Of a stretch of 64,000 nt of DNA, positions 60,712 to 64,000 are shown piece after piece; positions within the stretch are counted from its first letter, which is position 1; the number at the start of each line of letters is the position of its first letter. The notes below the pieces were generated by a model, which worked only from the letters and a program-made list of their open reading frames with translations, did no database searches and was not told the origin of the DNA. Position numbers and translations under genes: made by a program. The DNA is from Carya illinoinensis (Eukaryota > Streptophyta > Magnoliopsida > Fagales > Juglandaceae), in contig NC_056752.1 in NCBI RefSeq assembly GCF_018687715.1, positions 8,136,001 through 8,200,000 on the forward strand, given 5' to 3'.

Positions 60712-60996
60712 ATGGTTCTTGACAGCATTCTAGCCTCTCCTCATCGTAGGTCACCATCATTCAGGAAGCAATTCGCACGGGATGATCCATTGAGCTGGGC
60801 AACACTCCTCCAAAGGCACCGTTTTCTCTTAACAGCTCTAGCTCTCCTGGCATTCCTATGCACTGTTTATCTTTATTTTGCTGTCACGTTGGGGGCTACT
60901 GGGTCATGTTCTGGTTTGACCGGAGCTCAAAAAGCATTGTGTCGTCTGGAGCATGCAAAGGCTTCTGTGGCTAAGGGGAAATTGAAAATCCTTTGA
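60712..60996 (+). CDS. Small conserved plant membrane protein of unknown function
   Basis: A 94-residue protein in one exon. Residues 1-37 are basic (SPHRRSPSFRKQF, LLQRHR). A single hydrophobic segment spans about 38-60 (FLLTALALLAFLCTVYLYFAVTL), then a short tail with two cysteines (GSCSGLTGAQKALCRLEHAKASVAKGKL). This layout, with RRSPSFRKQF and the CSGLTG..KALCRLE tail, is one I recognise from uncharacterised single-copy plant proteins; no role is established to my knowledge. The basic N-terminus suggests it faces the cytosol. The ATG lies 28 bases after a good splice acceptor, so a leader intron is likely. An intact frame surrounded by transposon debris supports a real gene. Confidence 0.85.
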   Translation: MVLDSILASPHRRSPSFRKQFARDDPLSWATLLQRHRFLLTALALLAFLCTVYLYFAVTLGATGSCSGLTGAQKALCRLEHAKASVAKGKLKIL

Positions 60997-61762
60997 CAAG
61001 GGGATGAAAATGAATAGTTTGAAAGTTTTTACCTTCATTGGTTCTTCTTATTTATAAAGGGATTTAATTAGATATCCTATTAAGTTGTAACAGGTGTTGT
61101 ACTGATTTTGAACTCAATGGTCCGGAGATGGCAGTGAAATCCGATTAATCACATACAAGAAATGTAGCAAAATTTACATTTGGAAACTTTATGTAACAAC
61201 TTTGGTTTGAAGGAGCTGATGCTATTTCCTTTGAAGAATCTTTATGACCAAAAATTCCGCTTGTAATTTACAATTTTATGGAGTTTTGCTTGGGAAATAG
61301 AGAATGGAAAGTTGGAAACTATTGATTAAAGAAAGACTCAGGTGGTCTGTGATGGAGAAAATGCCAATTAACCATGTGTGCGAAGTGCAATGTATTTGAT
61401 ATTTTTTTTCTTTACTATCGTTCGCATATGTTAGATCATAGATGTATTCAATTGAGGCAACTTCTAGCAAACGATTGAAGAACCTTAAAATAGCTAACAT
61501 TCACTAATCTCAATTCCTCATAAAACTAATGGTTTCTGATCTCAACCAAAGTAGAGACATATACCTTAATCCCCAAGGCTTTGAAATTAAAGTTCTTAGC
61601 TTTTCTTCATCCAATACGTTTTTCAATCAATGGGAAAAAAAATCAAGGCATGGAAAAATTTAATTGTAAACAATTTTGTGTATTAATATGTATATTTATC
61701 TAATATAATTAGTCAAAAAATTAGATTTTAATAAAAATTATATCAATTTAAATTTTGAGTTT
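60997..61762. other. 3' region of the small gene and intergenic DNA
   Basis: Probable 3' untranslated sequence follows the stop. From about 61660 it resembles a short AT-rich repeat also seen near 27000-27100 (ttagtcaaaaaattagattttaat). Nothing else seen. Confidence 0.45.
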
Positions 61763-61979
61763 TGTTATGTATGAACTTATTTGTATGTCCATACATAGTC
61801 ATTAATTAAGACTATTGAAGCCATCAATTAAGACCATTGAACCGTACCTACTCCTTTGTACTCCTATATATATGGGTATCATTCACTTGTATATCATCAA
61901 GTTTTGCATTTGAATAACAACTCTTTCTCTTGCAATATTCTTTCTCTTGCAATATCATTTCTCTTTTAGTTTCATAACA
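61763..61979 (+). repeat. 5' LTR of the copia element
   Basis: Short LTR with 7-base inverse ends TGTTATG/CATAACA; preceding five bases are AGTTT. The 3' LTR is needed to confirm. Confidence 0.75.
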
Positions 61980-62187
61980 CGTTATCAGTACGAAGGTTCT
62001 GACGAGTTTGAAGCTAGTAGTCTTCTACTTCAAGTAAGTTTTTCAATATATTTTTGTAGTTTATATGAAAAGTTACATTACTCATTATTACTTGATGAAA
62101 ACTCTATGTTTATTCTCTTAAGTTTGTGAATGTATTTCTTATTTATAATATAAACATACTTATGTTCCTGATTTATATATGTAGAAA

Positions 62188-63210
62188 ATGTCAAATCTTA
62201 CAAAATTGGAATTCGTTGCTCTTAACATTTCTGGAAAAAATTATTTATTTTGGATCATTGATGCTGAGATCTATCTGGATGCGATGAACCTGAGAGATAC
62301 AATTAAAGAAGGAAATCAAGGGTCCCTGCAGGACCGTGCTAAGGCAATGATTTTCCTTCGGCACCATCTTCATAAAGAATTAAAAACTGGGTATCTAACG
62401 GTAAAAGATCCATTTATTTTGTGGAATGATTTAAGGGAGAGATATGAATACCAGAAAACTATAATCCTCCCAAAAGCTTGTCATGATTGGATGCACATGA
62501 GGTTGCAAGACTTTAAGAGTATTAGTGAGTATAACTCTGCACTCTTTAAAATTAGCTCACTATTGAAATTATGTGATGAAAAAGTCACTGATGATGACTT
62601 GTTAGAGAAGACATATACTACTTTTCATGTATCGAATGTGCTCCTGCAGCAGCAGTATCCAGAGCGAAAGTTCAAAAAATATTTTGAACTTATATCTTGT
62701 CTTTTATTAGTTGAGCAAAATAGTGAGTTTTTATTAAGAAATCATCAGTCACGTCTTACTGGTTCTATATCATTTCCTGAAGTGAATGGTACTAGATTTA
62801 CATCATTCGCAGAAACGAATGGTGAATCTTTTCAAAGAAAACGAGGGCGTGGACGTGGTAGGAAAAACTATAGAAGTGGAGGTCCTAGAAGTGACCACAC
62901 TAAAAGGGATAATAATATATATACACCGTACCACCAGAAGTGGTTCAACTCAGAGAAGGGCAAACGTCCTCAAAACAAATTTTTAAAGAAAGATGAAGAT
63001 GGATGCCATAGATGTGGTATGACTGGACATTGGTCTCGTGCCTGTCATACAGCTAAGCACTTGGTTGACTTATACCAATCTTCTATAAAAGAAAAAACAA
63101 AAAAGTTTGAAACAAATTTTGCTGAACCATCATATACTTTAGATTCTATAGATGGAGAAGATATTACAAGCCTTGATGTTTCTAATTTCTTTGAGGATTC
63201 TAGTGGTTGA
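62188..63210 (+). CDS. Copia Gag polyprotein
   Basis: 340 residues, intact. The N-terminal two thirds is the copia-type gag fold (LNISGKNYLFWIIDAEIYL, WNDLRERYEY, the MRLQDFKSISEYNS region, LLKLCDEKVTDDDLLEK, LLVEQNSEFLLRNHQ). An Arg/Gly-rich stretch (RKRGRGRGRKN) comes at about 217-227, then one zinc knuckle CHRCGMTGHWSRAC near residues 272-285. It packages element RNA in cytoplasmic particles. A stop at 63208-63210 separates it from pol. Confidence 0.85.
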   Translation: MSNLTKLEFVALNISGKNYLFWIIDAEIYLDAMNLRDTIKEGNQGSLQDRAKAMIFLRHHLHKELKTGYLTVKDPFILWNDLRERYEYQKTIILPKACHDWMHMRLQDFKSISEYNSALFKISSLLKLCDEKVTDDDLLEKTYTTFHVSNVLLQQQYPERKFKKYFELISCLLLVEQNSEFLLRNHQSRLTGSISFPEVNGTRFTSFAETNGESFQRKRGRGRGRKNYRSGGPRSDHTKRDNNIYTPYHQKWFNSEKGKRPQNKFLKKDEDGCHRCGMTGHWSRACHTAKHLVDLYQSSIKEKTKKFETNFAEPSYTLDSIDGEDITSLDVSNFFEDSSG

Positions 63211-63299
63211 GTTGATCATTTGATTGGTGATGGAAGTGTTCCTTTTTAATTAATGTATTTCCTTTATCTTATTATAAAATATTTTTTTTTATATTTTGC

Positions 63300-64000
63300 A
63301 ATGTTTTGTAGTAATAAAAGTTTTACATATTTTGTAAAATCATGAGTCTTACTGATGAACGTTTTATCTTTGAGATGAATAATAGAAATGTATGTCTGGC
63401 TGATAGTGTTACAACTCACACGATTTTTAAGGATAAAAAATATTTTCAAAATCTAACATTGAGTAAATGCTATGTTCATACAATTTCTGGTTCATCGAAT
63501 CTAATTGAAGGTTCTGGAAGAGCTTATATTGTGTTGCCTAATGCACCAAATTTTGTATTGATGATGCTATATTTTCTTCACGATCCAGAAGAAATTTACT
63601 GAGTTTTAAGGATATACGTCGTAATAGTTGTCATATTGAAACCACTAACGAAGACAATAAAGAGCATCTTCTCATTACTAAAACAATTTTGAGCCAGAAG
63701 CTCGTATTAGAAAAACTGTCTGCTCTCTCATATGGATTGTATTATATAGAAATGAGAACAATTGAATCACATATTGTAATGCACTAGAAGTGCATTGACC
63801 CCAAAATATTTATGACTTGGCATGATCGCCTTGGACATCCGGGATCAATAATGATGAGACAAATAATTGATAATTTATATGGACATCCCCTAAAGAATCA
63901 GAAGATTATCTTACCCAATGAATATCCATGCTCTGCATGTTCTCAAGGTAAATTGATTATCAAACCATCTATCTCAAATGTTGTTTTTGAATCTCCATCA
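63300..64000 (+). pseudogene. Copia pol: protease and GAG-pre-integrase region, broken
   Basis: 63342-63602 reads CLADSVTTHTIFKDKKYF, the copia protease start with DSV where the active-site triplet is normally DSA, DSG or DTG, and ISGSSNLIEGSGRA. After about 63543 the family's reading continues in another frame (SRSRRNLLSFKDIRR), so a one-base loss is likely. The later frame has an in-frame TAG at about 63787 before WHDRLGHPGS and the CSACSQGK zinc-like motif of the GAG-pre-integrase domain. The rest is outside the window. Confidence 0.8.

Larger units (their letters stand above)
61763..64000 (+). mobile_element. Ty1/copia retrotransposon, 5' part, runs off the window
   Basis: A 217-base LTR (61763-61979) begins TGTTATG and ends CATAACA, perfect inverse ends, with a TATA box in ctatatatatggg (about 61864). 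The tract CGTTATCAGTACGA after it is the likely primer-binding site. Gag (62188-63210) and the start of pol follow. The 3' LTR lies beyond the window. Confidence 0.85.

Noticed and set aside
1..64000. CRISPR arrays, bacterial operons, tRNA or rRNA genes
   Set aside because: None seen on either strand; the window is plant nuclear DNA.

Overview
The window is nuclear DNA of a dicotyledonous plant. It is AT-rich, with spliceosomal introns, plant P450 genes, plant-type Helitrons carrying Rep/helicase and RPA-like genes, Ty1/copia and Ty3/gypsy elements, LINE tails, MITEs and a Pack-MULE. The general character of the repeats suggests a woody dicot, perhaps Fagales such as walnut, hickory or oak. 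That is an impression, not something the sequence proves. About 3-4 kb encodes intact host proteins; most of the rest is transposon-derived.

Layout. 1-9.3 kb: a repeated block (1-774), a CYP79 ghost locus with no coding sequence (2.55-3.37 kb) and intact CYP79 copy 1 (6402-8395, one intron). 9.4-16.5 kb: transposons between the two genes, namely a CACTA-like terminus with subterminal repeats, a LINE 3' end, a Pack-MULE with a captured receptor-like cytoplasmic kinase exon (11678-12756, exact 9-bp target duplication) and a complete non-autonomous LTR element (13002-16459, 5-bp target duplication). 16.7-21.6 kb: CYP79 copy 2 (19030-21196) with homologous flanks. 22.9-26.9 kb: second copy of the block seen at the window start, carrying a hAT-type element (24365-25215, exact 8-bp target duplication). 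28.6-34.1 kb: a tandem duplication and three further CYP79 promoter/5' leader copies with no gene behind them, all interrupted at the same point in the leader. 34.1-50.3 kb: gypsy remnants and a large Helitron (best bounds 34614-48508, minus strand) with Rep/helicase and RPA-like genes. 50.3-57 kb: a probable gypsy LTR, MITEs and a Helitron derivative. 57.6-61.1 kb: a small conserved plant gene for a single-pass membrane protein, with a probable 3-kb intron in its 5' leader. 61763-64000: the 5' part of a decayed copia element running off the window.

Function. The two CYP79 genes should convert an amino acid to its aldoxime, the first step towards cyanogenic glycosides, volatile aldoximes and nitriles or related defence compounds. 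The flanks show a CYP79 array that repeatedly duplicated and decayed. The two intact copies keep nearly identical proteins, but their regulatory DNA has diverged: a G-box is lost, an upstream segment is duplicated and an intron insertion is present in copy 2. No tRNA, rRNA, CRISPR array or organellar gene was seen.
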